Assembly: GCA_016212005.1 (NCBI GenBank)
Contig: JACRHP010000016.1
Coordinates: forward strand, 1-61,626
Reading direction: 5' to 3'
DNA from: Candidatus Omnitrophota bacterium
Lineage (GTDB): Bacteria > Omnitrophota > Gorgyraeia > Zapsychrales > Zapsychraceae
Length of the DNA: 61,626 nucleotides
Positions within the stretch are counted from its first letter, which is position 1. Every line of letters begins with the position of its first letter. The notes beneath the pieces were generated by a model. That model was not told where the DNA came from. It saw only the letters and a list, made by a program, of their open reading frames with translations, and searched no databases. This document shows, piece by piece, positions 42,617 through 51,519 of this stretch. The translations under genes and the position numbers were made by a program.

Positions 42617-45115
42617 TCAAATCTCTGTTTGCGCCTTTTTCTCCACGGGCAGCATGACCGTGAACGTCGTCCCGGCGCCCGGTTGCGATTGCACCCTGAT
42701 GTCCCCGCCGTGTTTTTTAATGATCTCGTAGCTGACGCTCAAGCCCAGTCCCGTCCCCTGGCCGACGGGTTTGGTGGTGAAGAACGGGTCGAATATCTTT
42801 TTGATGTTCTCTTCGGGGATGCCTTTGCCGGTGTCGCGGACGTCCGCGCAGACATATCCGTCCCGCAGGGAGGTCTTGATCTCGATCGTCCCTTTTTCAT
42901 CCATCGCCTGCGCGGCGTTCATCAGCAGGTTGATAAAGACCTGTCCGATCCTTTGCGGGCTGCCCAGGACAAACGGTGTGTCGGCGTAGTCTTTCTTGAG
43001 CTCGGCCTTGAACTGGATCTCGTGTTGGACGATATTGAGGACCCCTTCGATGATGTCTTCGACCTTGACCCGTTCCACGGTGTCCTTGTCGTCCCGGGAG
43101 AACGTGCGCAGGTCCATGACGATCTTGCGGATACGCTCGATGCCCGCGCGGGTGTGCCGCAACAGCTCGGGGGTGTCCTTCATAAGGTAATCCAGGTTGA
43201 TCTCGGTTTCTATTTTGGCGATTTCCTCCAGGGCTGTCTTGACCGCGGCCCAGTTTTCTTGCCGGACGGGTTCTTTCAGACCGCTGGTCGCGCGCAGGAG
43301 CCGGGTGTAGTCGTTGACGTATTGTTCCAGGATCTCGACGTTGTTGCTGACGAACCCCACGGGGTTGTTGATCTCATGCGCCACACCGGCGGCCAGCTGG
43401 CCGATGGAGGCCAGTTTCTCGGTGTGCAGGACCTGCATCTGGATCTGCTTGAGTTCCTCGTGGGCTTTTTTCAAATCGGAAAGGGTCAGGGACAGGACCC
43501 GCTCTCTTTCCATCAGGTCCCCGTTCATCGTCGCCAGGATATTTTCCATGCGGATGCGCGCGGTGATGTCGTGCGCCACGATCACATAACCATGGACTGC
43601 CGTGGCGTCTGTGCCGTCCCTGCCGGCCTCCGGCGGGACGTTTTGACGCAGCACGCTCCATGAAACGCTGACCGGGATCTCGTCCCCCGCGCTTGTTTTT
43701 AATTTTGTCTCCTGCCCGCCGGCGGGACTTTTGTTCAGCCATTGTCCCGCGGCCGTGTCTTTTTCATATATCTTTTTCATGAAAATCGAATTTACGTCCG
43801 CCCCGACGAGTTCTTCTTTTTGGTGCCGGGTAAGCGTGCACGCGGCCGCGTTGACGTTCTCAATTTTTCCCTCGTGGTCAATAACGATCAACGGGTCAAG
43901 CATGGATTCTATAATATTGTTAATGTATTCCTTGGCCGCGAGCAGGCCGTCCCTCGATTTTTTCAGGTCGGCGGTCATCTTGTTGAAGGCATCAGCGAGC
44001 TGTTCGACTTCGTCGCCCGTGCGGATCCGGATCTTTTTGGAGAGGTCCCCTTGCGCGATCAGACGGGTGCCGTCGATGAGTTTCCGGATCGGGATTTCAA
44101 AACGCCTTGACAAGAAAATGCCGGTCAGGAGGACCGGCAAGAGGATGATCAGGCCGACGGCCGCAAGCTGGCTGCGGAGTTTGGCGTTGAAGGTGGTTGT
44201 CATGTGGATGTTCAGCAGTGTCAGGACACTCCAGCCCAGACCCTTGAAATCGCCGTACCCGTTTGAACCCGCGTATCCGATGATCCATTTCTGGCCGTTC
44301 GGATCTTTCTCAGCCAGGTATCCTTTGTCTCCCTTTATAGCCAGGCGGGCGGATTCATAGTTCAGGGAAAAATAATTTTTGGTAAATTCGGACACTGTTT
44401 TTTTCCAATAGTTGGGGTCCTCCGGGTGACGCCCTTTTTCTTCAAACAAAAAGTCGGGCGCGGCAACAATGGCGCCTTTGCCGTCCAGCAGGACGGCAAA
44501 GGCGCCATTGGATTGCCCCCGCTCGGTGACCTTGATGGAATTCGTTAACCGGGAGAGTTCCTCCAGGCCGAGCAGCCCTGACAAAGAACCGATCACTTGC
44601 GTGTCATCAGAGGAGGCCTTGACGGGTATGGAAAACCTTATGCCGAAACTGCCGGTTTCCTGGTCGAACTCTATGTCGTGGATATGGTATTCTTTTGTTT
44701 CCATCGTTTCCAGATACCACGGTTCGCCGGAAACGTCGTGGCCGATGCTTCCCGGTTCGCTCGAGGCGATGATCCTGCCCTGGTTGTTGACGCAGAAAAG
44801 GCCGGTGTAGACCAGGTAATTTTTTTTCATCCGCGTCAGGAATGTTGTGATACGTCCCTGCGTGTCGTTATCGATGACATCCTGCGTCAGGTCAATGCTG
44901 GACCATAAGGCGATGTCCTCTTTTTTTAAAAACAGCAAATTGTCGATCCTGGCCATGGATTGGGACGCCAGTTCTTCAAGTTTCAACCCGAGATTTTTTT
45001 CCAGGATATCCCTGCCGTTGATAAAGGCGACCCCGGCCATAATGGCCGAAGGGATGAGCGTGAGGATTATAAACAGGCCGATGAGTTTGAACCGGATGGA
45101 CAGGTTAAAGCGCAT
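42617..45115 (-). CDS. Membrane sensor histidine kinase (Cache-HAMP-PAS-HK)
   Basis: An 832-residue kinase. TM1 is near residues 10-28 and a periplasmic Cache-like sensor spans about 30-300. TM2 ('[16 protein letters not shown]') is followed by HAMP to about 380 and PAS near 395-510. The catalytic core has H-box '[18 protein letters not shown]', N-box '[11 protein letters not shown]', '[19 protein letters not shown]' and '[12 protein letters not shown]', all intact. It should autophosphorylate in response to an extracytoplasmic ligand. Its start overlaps the PAS gene by 11 bp. The catalytic core is paralogous to that at 46192. Confidence 0.88.
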   Translation of the reverse strand: MRFNLSIRFKLIGLFIILTLIPSAIMAGVAFINGRDILEKNLGLKLEELASQSMARIDNLLFLKKEDIALWSSIDLTQDVIDNDTQGRITTFLTRMKKNYLVYTGLFCVNNQGRIIASSEPGSIGHDVSGEPWYLETMETKEYHIHDIEFDQETGSFGIRFSIPVKASSDDTQVIGSLSGLLGLEELSRLTNSIKVTERGQSNGAFAVLLDGKGAIVAAPDFLFEEKGRHPEDPNYWKKTVSEFTKNYFSLNYESARLAIKGDKGYLAEKDPNGQKWIIGYAGSNGYGDFKGLGWSVLTLLNIHMTTTFNAKLRSQLAAVGLIILLPVLLTGIFLSRRFEIPIRKLIDGTRLIAQGDLSKKIRIRTGDEVEQLADAFNKMTADLKKSRDGLLAAKEYINNIIESMLDPLIVIDHEGKIENVNAAACTLTRHQKEELVGADVNSIFMKKIYEKDTAAGQWLNKSPAGGQETKLKTSAGDEIPVSVSWSVLRQNVPPEAGRDGTDATAVHGYVIVAHDITARIRMENILATMNGDLMERERVLSLTLSDLKKAHEELKQIQMQVLHTEKLASIGQLAAGVAHEINNPVGFVSNNVEILEQYVNDYTRLLRATSGLKEPVRQENWAAVKTALEEIAKIETEINLDYLMKDTPELLRHTRAGIERIRKIVMDLRTFSRDDKDTVERVKVEDIIEGVLNIVQHEIQFKAELKKDYADTPFVLGSPQRIGQVFINLLMNAAQAMDEKGTIEIKTSLRDGYVCADVRDTGKGIPEENIKKIFDPFFTTKPVGQGTGLGLSVSYEIIKKHGGDIRVQSQPGAGTTFTVMLPVEKKAQTEI

Positions 45116-45518
45116 GGTCTTTGCGTTCCGGCGTCGGGGTAATTTCGCGGACCGTGGCGATGACGAGGTCTTCCTGGGCCGTCTTGAGGGGGGCGAGGCG
45201 GATGTCCACGGGGATTTTCCGGCCGTCTTTGGTCACACCGTAAAGGTCCATCCCGGTCCCCATCGGACGCGTCCTCGAATGTTCGAAAAAATGCCGGCAG
45301 TGCTGGACGTGCGGGGCCCTGAGATGTTCCGGCACGAGGACCTCGACGGGCTTGCCCAGCAGTTCCCGGCGGCTGTAGCCGAATATCTGCTCGGCCCGCG
45401 CGTTGACAAGGACGATCTCCCTTTTGCGGTCGACGACGATAATGCCGTCGGGCATCTCCTCCACGATCGCCTTGAATTTCAGCTCCGGCCCATTTTGGGG
45501 AACAGGCGCTTCGGGCAT
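45105..45518 (-). CDS. Stand-alone PAS domain protein
   Basis: A 137-residue single PAS domain: 'FKAIVEEMPDGIIVVDRKRE', 'ARAEQIFGYSRRELLGKP' and 'DGRKIPVDIRLAPL' give the full fold. No output domain. The gene has GGAGAAG upstream and overlaps the membrane kinase start by 11 bp, so the products are made together and probably interact. The ligand is unknown. Confidence 0.8.
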   Translation of the reverse strand: MPEAPVPQNGPELKFKAIVEEMPDGIIVVDRKREIVLVNARAEQIFGYSRRELLGKPVEVLVPEHLRAPHVQHCRHFFEHSRTRPMGTGMDLYGVTKDGRKIPVDIRLAPLKTAQEDLVIATVREITPTPERKDHAL

Positions 45519-45558
45519 ATGCGGCTTCTCCTTTCACCTTTTGACGGAACGTCCGTCG

Positions 45559-45894
45559 CTACCTTCGCCGGAGCAATCGCTTCACGGCTTCATGCGGCTT
45601 CGGAATATGGTTCTCGATAACATCGCCGACGATATCCCAATTAACCCCGAAATAGGCATGAATGATCTTATCCCGCATTCCAGCCATGCGCTTCCAGCCA
45701 ATCTCGGGGTGAGAGTCCTTGAATTTTTCCGACAAATTTTTCACAGCCTCACCGATGATTTCCAGGCTGCGGGCACAGGCCCGTTTCGAAACTTCATTAT
45801 TCGCTAATTGACGGTTTGACAGTGGAGAAATTTCTTTTAACAAGAAACTTGTCTCATCAAGAATATGCTTAAGGAAAACGTCATCGTGTTTCAT
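45559..45894 (-). CDS. HepT-like HEPN ribonuclease (DUF86 toxin)
   Basis: A 111-residue helical protein with the HEPN catalytic motif in 'MRDKIIHAYFGVNW' (R-x4-H) and 'ARSLEIIGEAVKNLSEKF', matching HepT/DUF86. In characterised pairs HepT is an RNase that is silenced when its MntA partner AMPylates the tyrosine next to the motif; that Tyr is present. It starts 14 bp inside the MntA-like gene with GGAGG upstream. Confidence 0.87.
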   Translation of the reverse strand: MKHDDVFLKHILDETSFLLKEISPLSNRQLANNEVSKRACARSLEIIGEAVKNLSEKFKDSHPEIGWKRMAGMRDKIIHAYFGVNWDIVGDVIENHIPKPHEAVKRLLRRR

Positions 45895-46195
45895 GCCATC
45901 TCACCTCCTTGCGCACCCGTGGAAGTATATAACGGCTTAGACTTTTTTTTGTGACAAGATCGACTTTGCGGCCTAACCCTTGCTCAAGGAATTCCAGGAG
46001 CCCCATATAATTATCAAAACTTGGCTTGACGAATTCTACCAGGAAGTCGACATCGCTGGTTCCGCTCTGTTGTCCGTGAAGACAAGAACCAAAGAGACCG
46101 ATCCGTTTTACCTGATATTTGGTCAGGATATTTTTGTGCTCTTTCAGAAACTCCATGATCCCCGGGGCTGATAATGTCTTTTTCTGCAGGATCAT
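45881..46195 (-). CDS. MntA-like minimal nucleotidyltransferase (antitoxin)
   Basis: A 104-residue MNT-fold protein with the signature 'GLFGSCLHGQQSGTSDVDFL' (GS-x10-D-x-D), a third acidic residue in 'KVDLVTKKSL', and normal length. It should AMPylate and inactivate the HepT toxin encoded next. It starts in an ATGA overlap with the upstream degenerate kinase, an unusual context for this pair. Confidence 0.86.
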   Translation of the reverse strand: MILQKKTLSAPGIMEFLKEHKNILTKYQVKRIGLFGSCLHGQQSGTSDVDFLVEFVKPSFDNYMGLLEFLEQGLGRKVDLVTKKSLSRYILPRVRKEVRWHETR

Positions 46196-47472
46196 TGCGG
46201 CACCTCCTTACGTTTTTTTTCCACGGGCAGCAGGACGGTAAACGTCGTCGTCTGCACCTGGATGTCCCCGCCGTATTTTTTGACGATTTCCCGGCTGACG
46301 CTCAAGTCCAGCCCCGTCCCCTGGCCGACGGCTTTGGCCGTGAAAAACGGGTCGAGTATTTGATCCAGGTTTTGTTTGTCGATGTCCTTGCCGGTCTCGC
46401 GGATATCGACACAGACATTTTTGTCCCGCCGGTACGTCGTCACTTCAATGACGCCGTCTTCTTCGACGGCCTGCATGGCGTTGAGGAACAGGTTGATGAA
46501 CACCTGGCCGAGTTGCTGGGGGTTGCACTGGATAAACGGGGTATCGCCGTAATTCTTTCTGAACCGGGATTTGTGTTTGATTTCTCCCTGCAGGATGGTG
46601 AGGATAGCTTCAATAATATGTTCGATTTTTATGAGTTCCAGGTCACCCCGGTCTTCGCGCGCGAAGGTGCGCAGGTTGGTTATGATCTTCCGGATGCGTT
46701 CAATGCCTTTCTGGTTGTCCGTCAGGAGGTTGTCGACGTCGCCCAGGATGTAATCGAGGTTGATCTCTTCCTCCAGCTTCGTTATTTCCCCGGCGATGGA
46801 TTTGGCCTTGGGCAGATTTTCTTCCTGCACGCTTTCCTTGAGATGGTTTGCCATCACGAGGACCTTGCCGTAATCGCTGACGTACCGGCCCAGGACGTCC
46901 ATGTTGCTGCTGATAAACCCCATAGGGTTGTTAATTTCCTGCGCCGCGCCGGCGGCCAGCTGGCCGATGGACGCCAGTTGGCGGCACTGGAAGAGGTTGA
47001 CCTCAAGTTCCGCCCAGGCGGCCAGGCCCTCGAGCATCTTTTTTTCTTCTCCGGTCAATTCCCGGGGGACCGTGTCCTGGATGCAAAACGCGCCTATCCT
47101 GAAGCCCGTGGTATTTGACAGCGGATATCCGGCATAAAAACGGATGTACGGTTTTCCGGTAACGAAGGGGTTGTCCGCGAACCTCGGGTCTTTTTTTGTG
47201 TCCGGGACAAGTAATAACCCGTCATGGACCACGGCGTGGCCGCAGAAAGAGACAGCCCGCGGTCCTCCCGTGGATTCAGTGCCGATGCGGGATTTGAACC
47301 ATACGCGGCCACCGTCGACGAGACTTAACGTAATGAACGGTACGTTGAAAATATGTTTTGCCATTCTCACGATACGGTCAAACCGTTCTTCGGCCGGCGT
47401 GTCGAGGATGTTCAGGGCCCTTAACGCGGTAAGCCGTTCGGTTTCATTTCTGGGGACAGGGGCCTCGAGCAT
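46192..47472 (-). CDS. GAF-domain histidine kinase-like protein, probable pseudokinase
   Basis: A 426-residue cytoplasmic protein. Residues about 20-160 are a GAF domain ('ALNILDTPAEERFDRIVRMA', 'FCGHAVVHDGLLLVPD'). The kinase core aligns with the neighbour at 42617, but key residues differ. The H-box reads 'AAGAAQEINNP' (His to Gln), the nucleotide loop 'RETGKDI' replaces D-T-G-K-G-I, and 'GTGLDLS' replaces GTGLGLS. The N-box 'INLFLNAMQAV' remains. Autophosphorylation is unlikely; it may modulate the intact kinase. AAGGAG precedes the ATG. Confidence 0.82.
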   Translation of the reverse strand: MLEAPVPRNETERLTALRALNILDTPAEERFDRIVRMAKHIFNVPFITLSLVDGGRVWFKSRIGTESTGGPRAVSFCGHAVVHDGLLLVPDTKKDPRFADNPFVTGKPYIRFYAGYPLSNTTGFRIGAFCIQDTVPRELTGEEKKMLEGLAAWAELEVNLFQCRQLASIGQLAAGAAQEINNPMGFISSNMDVLGRYVSDYGKVLVMANHLKESVQEENLPKAKSIAGEITKLEEEINLDYILGDVDNLLTDNQKGIERIRKIITNLRTFAREDRGDLELIKIEHIIEAILTILQGEIKHKSRFRKNYGDTPFIQCNPQQLGQVFINLFLNAMQAVEEDGVIEVTTYRRDKNVCVDIRETGKDIDKQNLDQILDPFFTAKAVGQGTGLDLSVSREIVKKYGGDIQVQTTTFTVLLPVEKKRKEVPQ

Positions 47473-47493
47473 AACTCGCTCCTTGGTATAGTT

Positions 47494-47575
47494 GTAAGTC
47501 GTAAGTGATAAGTCGTAAGCGGGATAATCTAATTTTTTAGTTCTACTTACGACTTATGACTTACCACTTACCACT
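47494..47575. repeat. Foldback repeat, 7-bp unit (GTAAGTC type)
   Basis: Heptads GTAAGTC, GTAAGTG, ATAAGTC, GTAAGCG, an A/T spacer, then CTACTTAC, GACTTAT, GACTTAC, CACTTAC. It ends 6 bp from the stop of the acyl-CoA dehydrogenase gene. Its unit matches the element at 39016. Confidence 0.87.
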
Positions 47576-47580
47576 AGAAT

Positions 47581-49428
47581 TCATGTTTTAACAATGTCAT
47601 TTTCCATCCATTCCAGTTCACACGCCAGGGCCGCCCGGGCGACCGCGATATTCTGCCGGTCGCTGTTATGCTGTTCCAGGCGCAGCAGCCGGTCGATGCG
47701 TTCGCGCGCCGTCCGGCTGTAGAGGTCGGCCAGGTCCAGGACGTGCTTGTTTTCGTTTTGGGCCAGATGATGCGCGTACGCGCAGACGGCGGCCATGACG
47801 AAAAGTTCGACACCGATGTCCACGAGGCGGTTCAAAAGCGCCTGTTTTGCTTCCATTTTTTTCTGGTAACGCAGCATCCGGTGGAAAATGGTCCGGGCCA
47901 GGCGTTGGCTGGAGTGCTGGAGGTACACCGCGTGGGCTTTCAGCCGCGGGTGGATCTGCGGCGCGGGCCCCGGCGGCAGCCACAGCTTCGGGTACCAGGT
48001 CAGATAATAACTCAACAGATGCCCAATGCTTTTTAGTTTGACGGCAGTGGAGGTTTTGCCGCTTAAAAGAGGTTTGAGCCTGGCCAGGTGCGGGTCGAGG
48101 GCCTCGCGCGCGATGAACAGGTGCATGATCTCGGAGGTCCCTTCGATGATCTGGTTGATCCGCACGTCCCGCAGCACCCGTTCCACGGGCCAGTCTTTTT
48201 CTCCCCGGGCCTTGAGCGACTGCTGCTGCTCGTAGCCCGAGCCGCCGCGGATCTGCAGGGTCTCGTCGGCGATGAGCCAGCTGTGGTACGTGCAGAAATA
48301 TTTGGCGATGGCCGCTTCCAGGCGGATGTCCTTGTTTTTATCGTCGGCCATGGCGGAGGTGAGCCAGGTGACCGCGTCCATGGCAAAGGTGTGGCTGGCG
48401 ATGTAGCCGATCTTGACGGCGACGCTCTCGTGTTCGCCGATGGCCGCGCCCCACTGCTGGCGTTCCTTCGACCACTGCCGCGCGACCCGCAGACACCATT
48501 TGGCGATTCCCGTGGAGGCCGCCGGAAGGGTGAGCCGTCCGGTATTGAGCGTCATCAGCGCCAGTTTAAGCCCTTCCCCTTCTCCCAGGATGATATTTTC
48601 CCGCGGGACCTTGACGTTATTGAAACGCAAAATTCCGTTCTGGATGCCATGCAGACCCATGAACATGCAGCGGTGGACGACTTCAAACCCCGGAGTGTTT
48701 GTCTCGACAATGAAAGCGGTGATCTGTTTGTGCTCCTTGCCGTTGACCACCTTGGGAGGGGTGACCGCCATCACGACGATCACCTGGGCGATATTTCCGT
48801 TGGTGCACCAGAGTTTCTCGCCGTTGATGAGAAAATATTTTCCGTCTTCGACGGGGGTGGCGGTGGTGGTCATCCGCCGCGGGTCGGAACCGGCCTGCGC
48901 CTCGGTCAACGCGAACGCCGAAATGGCGCCCTTGGCGAACATCGGGAGATATTTGGCTTTTTGTTCTTCGGTGCCGAATAATTTCAAAGGCTGCGGAACG
49001 CCGATACTTTGGTGAGCGGAAAGTAAAACGGCCGTCGAGCCGCAGTAGCTGGACACCAGGTGGATCGCCCTGTTGTAATTGACCTGGCTCATGCCCAGCC
49101 CGCCGTATTTTTCGGGGACCTTGATGGCGAAGGCGCCCAGGCCGGCCAGGCCCTTGATGACGTTCTCGGGGATGATCCCGGTCTGGTCGACGGCGTTGGG
49201 GTCCAGGTTGTTTTTCAGGAATGTTCCGAGTTTCTCCAGGAAGGCGTCGCCCTTGCGTTTGTCTTGCGCGGACTGGACCGGGAACGGGTGGATGAGCGGC
49301 CAGTCCACTTTGCCATGAAAGATCTCCAGGGCGAAACTGGGATATTTCCATTCGGCCTCGCGCGACTGTTCGGCGAATTCGAGCGAGGCCTTTTTTTCGG
49401 CACCGATGTTTTTATCGTACAGGCTCAT
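47581..49428 (-). CDS. Acyl-CoA dehydrogenase (long form)
   Basis: A 615-residue flavoprotein of the ACAD family with a C-terminal helical extension, as in VLCAD/ACAD9-like enzymes. Visible signatures are 'FALTEAQAGSDPRRMTTTA', 'WCTNGNIAQVIVVMA', 'KVPRENIILGEGEG' and the FAD-binding 'LQIRGGSGYEQQ' with 'IIEGTSEIMHLFIAREAL'. It catalyses the first step of beta-oxidation with transfer to ETF. GGGAGGG precedes the ATG. With the FadJ-like and thiolase genes nearby it forms a fatty-acid degradation set. Confidence 0.9.
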   Translation of the reverse strand: MSLYDKNIGAEKKASLEFAEQSREAEWKYPSFALEIFHGKVDWPLIHPFPVQSAQDKRKGDAFLEKLGTFLKNNLDPNAVDQTGIIPENVIKGLAGLGAFAIKVPEKYGGLGMSQVNYNRAIHLVSSYCGSTAVLLSAHQSIGVPQPLKLFGTEEQKAKYLPMFAKGAISAFALTEAQAGSDPRRMTTTATPVEDGKYFLINGEKLWCTNGNIAQVIVVMAVTPPKVVNGKEHKQITAFIVETNTPGFEVVHRCMFMGLHGIQNGILRFNNVKVPRENIILGEGEGLKLALMTLNTGRLTLPAASTGIAKWCLRVARQWSKERQQWGAAIGEHESVAVKIGYIASHTFAMDAVTWLTSAMADDKNKDIRLEAAIAKYFCTYHSWLIADETLQIRGGSGYEQQQSLKARGEKDWPVERVLRDVRINQIIEGTSEIMHLFIAREALDPHLARLKPLLSGKTSTAVKLKSIGHLLSYYLTWYPKLWLPPGPAPQIHPRLKAHAVYLQHSSQRLARTIFHRMLRYQKKMEAKQALLNRLVDIGVELFVMAAVCAYAHHLAQNENKHVLDLADLYSRTARERIDRLLRLEQHNSDRQNIAVARAALACELEWMENDIVKT

Positions 49429-49487
49429 TATCCGCCCTCCCGTAAAATGTCTGCGGATAACCCCGACGAGTATGGCAAAATTATCGT

Positions 49488-49550
49488 CCCCTGAAATCGC
49501 AAAGCGATTTCGGGGATTTAATCCCGGAGATTCTTCGAATCTCTCGGGAA
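49488..49550 (-). repeat. Two-hairpin dispersed repeat, diverged copy
   Basis: CTGAAATCGC..GCGATTTCGGGG followed by CCCGGAGATTC..GAATCTCTCGGG. Read on the minus strand it has the same order of stems as 49570-49639, but with a changed second stem. Confidence 0.6.
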
Positions 49551-49569
49551 AGAAAATTTTGCCATATCT

Positions 49570-49639
49570 TATCCCGAGAAATTTCTCAAAGAGAAATTTC
49601 CGGGACTTTACCCCTGAAATCGCTGTGCGATTTCAGGGG
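49570..49639 (+). repeat. Two-hairpin dispersed repeat, copy 2
   Basis: The TCCCGAGAAATTTC stem, GGGACTTTACCC linker and TGAAATCGC..GCGATTTCA stem reproduce the reverse complement of 39027-39094 with few changes. A further hairpin, CACCCCGC..GCGGGGTG, follows at 49663-49682. Confidence 0.75.
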
Positions 49640-49808
49640 GCGAGTCGGGGTAAATCAGGTATCACCCCGCTTTAGCGGGGTGGAGTTCCATTCCGACGTG
49701 TTGTCCCCGTGAAAGTTACGTGGTTTTAGTATAAATATAATTAATATTAAAAGCAAGGGACGCGTTGATTTTTTTGGAGTGAAGGAGCGCAGGGTTCCTT
49801 AGGTTTGT

Positions 49809-50864
49809 TCAAGGAGTTAGGGCAACTAACGTCTCGATATGGCGGGTCTTGGGGAAAAAGTCGAACGGCGTAATCTTACGGATGGTCCACCCTTGCTTGA
49901 TAAATCCGGTCAGGTCTCGCGCGAGGGTTTGCGGGTTGCAGGAAAGATAAAAAAGCCGGTTAAATGTCCGGGCCTGGGTGAGGACTTCCAGCGCCCGCGG
50001 GCTCAATCCGGCGCGCGGCGGGTCGATGACGGCGACCTTTGGCGCGTCATCCGCCTCTTGGGCCAATAATGTTGGCAGGGTCTCTTCCATCCGTCCCGCG
50101 ATGATCTCGGCGTGCGTCAGGCGGTGGTAGTCCAGGTTGTAGCGCGCCAGCGTCGTGGATTGGGCGTTTTCTTCCAGGAGGAATATTTTTCGCGCCTGGT
50201 CGGTAAGCGCGATCGAAAAAAGTCCCACCCCGGCGTACAAGTCGAATAATACTGGATTTTTTTGCCAGCAGTCGAACGCCTTGATCCGTTGGAAAAGTCC
50301 CGGGAGGATCGAAAGGTTGGCCTGGAAAAATGTCTCCAGGGAATAGAATATGCGCCTGCCTTCGATTTCGGTCCACAAATAATCTTCCGGGTCCAGGCGG
50401 CAGGAACGCCGGCCGATGCCGCCCCAGCGGACGCGGCCGTCGTCGCCGGTGCGCACCACAAGGTTGGCCAGCCGGTACCGCGCCGGCGCGTTTTTTTGCA
50501 GGTGGTCGCGTAACTCCGGCAAAAAGGCCGAGATCGGCTCCCTGGCGATTGGACAGGCCTCAACGGGGATAATCCCGTTTTGGGCAGGCGTGAACCCGAT
50601 GAGGACGCGGCCGTCGCGCGCGCGGATAAATTTTAAGTCCAGCCGGTTGCGGTAATGGTAGGGCTTGGGCGAAGGGACAATGGGTGCGAAACAGTCGTCG
50701 GTAACGGCGAGTTTTTCCTGCAGAAGCTCCTTGACCAGCCGCTGTTTAAGGTCGAGTTCCCGCGCGTACGGGATGTCCTGGTAAGCGCATCCCCCGCATT
50801 GGCCGAAAACAGGGCATAACGGCTGGATAGTTGTAGTCGGCTCTGGTTGGGAAACGGATGTCAT
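49809..50864 (-). CDS. TrmA/RlmD-family RNA m5U methyltransferase
   Basis: A 351-residue SAM-dependent enzyme. The N-terminal Cys cluster 'CPVFGQCGGCAYQDIPY' plus a later 'EACPIA' should hold a [4Fe-4S] cluster as in RlmD/RumA. SAM-binding 'VLFDLYAGVGLFSIAL', 'VAVIDPPRAGLSPRAL' and the catalytic Cys in 'LYLSCNPQTLARDL' follow. No TRAM domain is seen. ATG 50864 is chosen because 50909 would overlap the preceding gene; neither has a clear Shine-Dalgarno. Target (tRNA or 23S rRNA uridine) is not determinable. Confidence 0.88.
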   Translation of the reverse strand: MTSVSQPEPTTTIQPLCPVFGQCGGCAYQDIPYARELDLKQRLVKELLQEKLAVTDDCFAPIVPSPKPYHYRNRLDLKFIRARDGRVLIGFTPAQNGIIPVEACPIAREPISAFLPELRDHLQKNAPARYRLANLVVRTGDDGRVRWGGIGRRSCRLDPEDYLWTEIEGRRIFYSLETFFQANLSILPGLFQRIKAFDCWQKNPVLFDLYAGVGLFSIALTDQARKIFLLEENAQSTTLARYNLDYHRLTHAEIIAGRMEETLPTLLAQEADDAPKVAVIDPPRAGLSPRALEVLTQARTFNRLFYLSCNPQTLARDLTGFIKQGWTIRKITPFDFFPKTRHIETLVALTP

Positions 50865-50868
50865 CGTC

Positions 50869-51426
50869 TTAGCGGATACGGAATGAACCCATGATGCGTT
50901 TGGCTTCACCGAGATGTTTCGCGTAGTCCGCGGCCATCGCCGTGTAGGTGACCTGGTAAGCGGTCGTCCCCGCCAGCGTCCAGAGGCACATATATTGCAG
51001 TTTCACGTCCGGGCCTTTCCCGATGAAGATGAACTGGTGCCCGTCGCGGCCGGCGAGGAAGGCCGGTGAGGAATCGAGGATCTCCAGGTTGGTCTCAAAG
51101 ACGACCTGCATCTGGTGGATGGCCCGTTGCGAATATTCTTCCAGGGACATCGGTTTGGCCGAAATGTCCTGCACGACGACGTTGACGCTTTCCTGGAACC
51201 GGTCGAGCGCGGTATCGGGCGGCGAGTAAAAAATGGCCGCCGCCCCCCCGGTATTTTCCGCCATCGACCAGCGCGCCGGATACCTCATGCTGAACCCGTA
51301 GCGGGCGTTTTCGTAGCTCAAGGTACGGTATTGCCGGGAATAGAACCACCCGACGGCCAGGATCAGGGCAAGGCCGGTGGCCGCGGTTATGGCGGCGATG
51401 AACGTTTGTTGTTGGCGACGTTGCAT
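50869..51426 (-). CDS. PsbP-like membrane-anchored protein
   Basis: A 185-residue protein with one N-terminal membrane anchor ('AAITAATGLALILAVGWFY'). The exported domain begins 'YENARYGFSMRYPARWSM', the usual opening of PsbP-like/DUF1795 proteins. The domain is of normal length and ends with 'IMGSFRIR', also typical. Role unknown; probably an envelope protein on the periplasmic side. It ends 4 bp before the RNA methyltransferase start. Confidence 0.65.
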   Translation of the reverse strand: MQRRQQQTFIAAITAATGLALILAVGWFYSRQYRTLSYENARYGFSMRYPARWSMAENTGGAAAIFYSPPDTALDRFQESVNVVVQDISAKPMSLEEYSQRAIHQMQVVFETNLEILDSSPAFLAGRDGHQFIFIGKGPDVKLQYMCLWTLAGTTAYQVTYTAMAADYAKHLGEAKRIMGSFRIR

Positions 51427-51441
51427 TATTTGTTGGGGAAA

Positions 51442-51518
51442 ATCGTATCTCGTATCTCGTATTTCGTATCTCGGAAAACATTCTCCGAGATACGAGCGAC
51501 GATATACGCGATACGATC
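51442..51518. repeat. Foldback repeat, 7-bp unit (CGTATCT type)
   Basis: CGTATCT, CGTATCT, CGTATTT, CGTATCT, then a spacer and AGATACG, AGCGACG, ATATACG, CGATACG. The clearest heptad register of all copies. It ends 1 bp from the stop of the FadJ-like gene. One arm of the same unit occurs at the hemB 5' end. Confidence 0.9.
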
Positions 51519-51519
51519 A

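Larger units (their letters stand above)
49429..49808. other. 380-bp intergenic block of nested hairpins
   Basis: No gene is seen. Between 49461 and 49682 lie at least five local hairpins inside longer dyads (CCCCGAC 49461/GTCGGGG 49644; TATGGCAAAATT 49471/AATTTTGCCATA 49555), so the block can fold as a branched tree. An inverted pair of the two-hairpin repeat makes up most of it. The rest (49690-49808) shows nothing clear except an AT-rich patch near 49730. Confidence 0.6.

Noticed and set aside
42524-43663. 379-aa plus-strand open frame
   Set aside because: Antisense shadow of the sensor kinase catalytic core; its composition (His/Asp/Gln-rich) is typical of reverse-frame artefacts.
49461-49682. 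Structured non-coding RNA or riboswitch
   Set aside because: The folding is explained by inverted copies of a dispersed hairpin repeat also found at 39027; no known riboswitch core was recognised.
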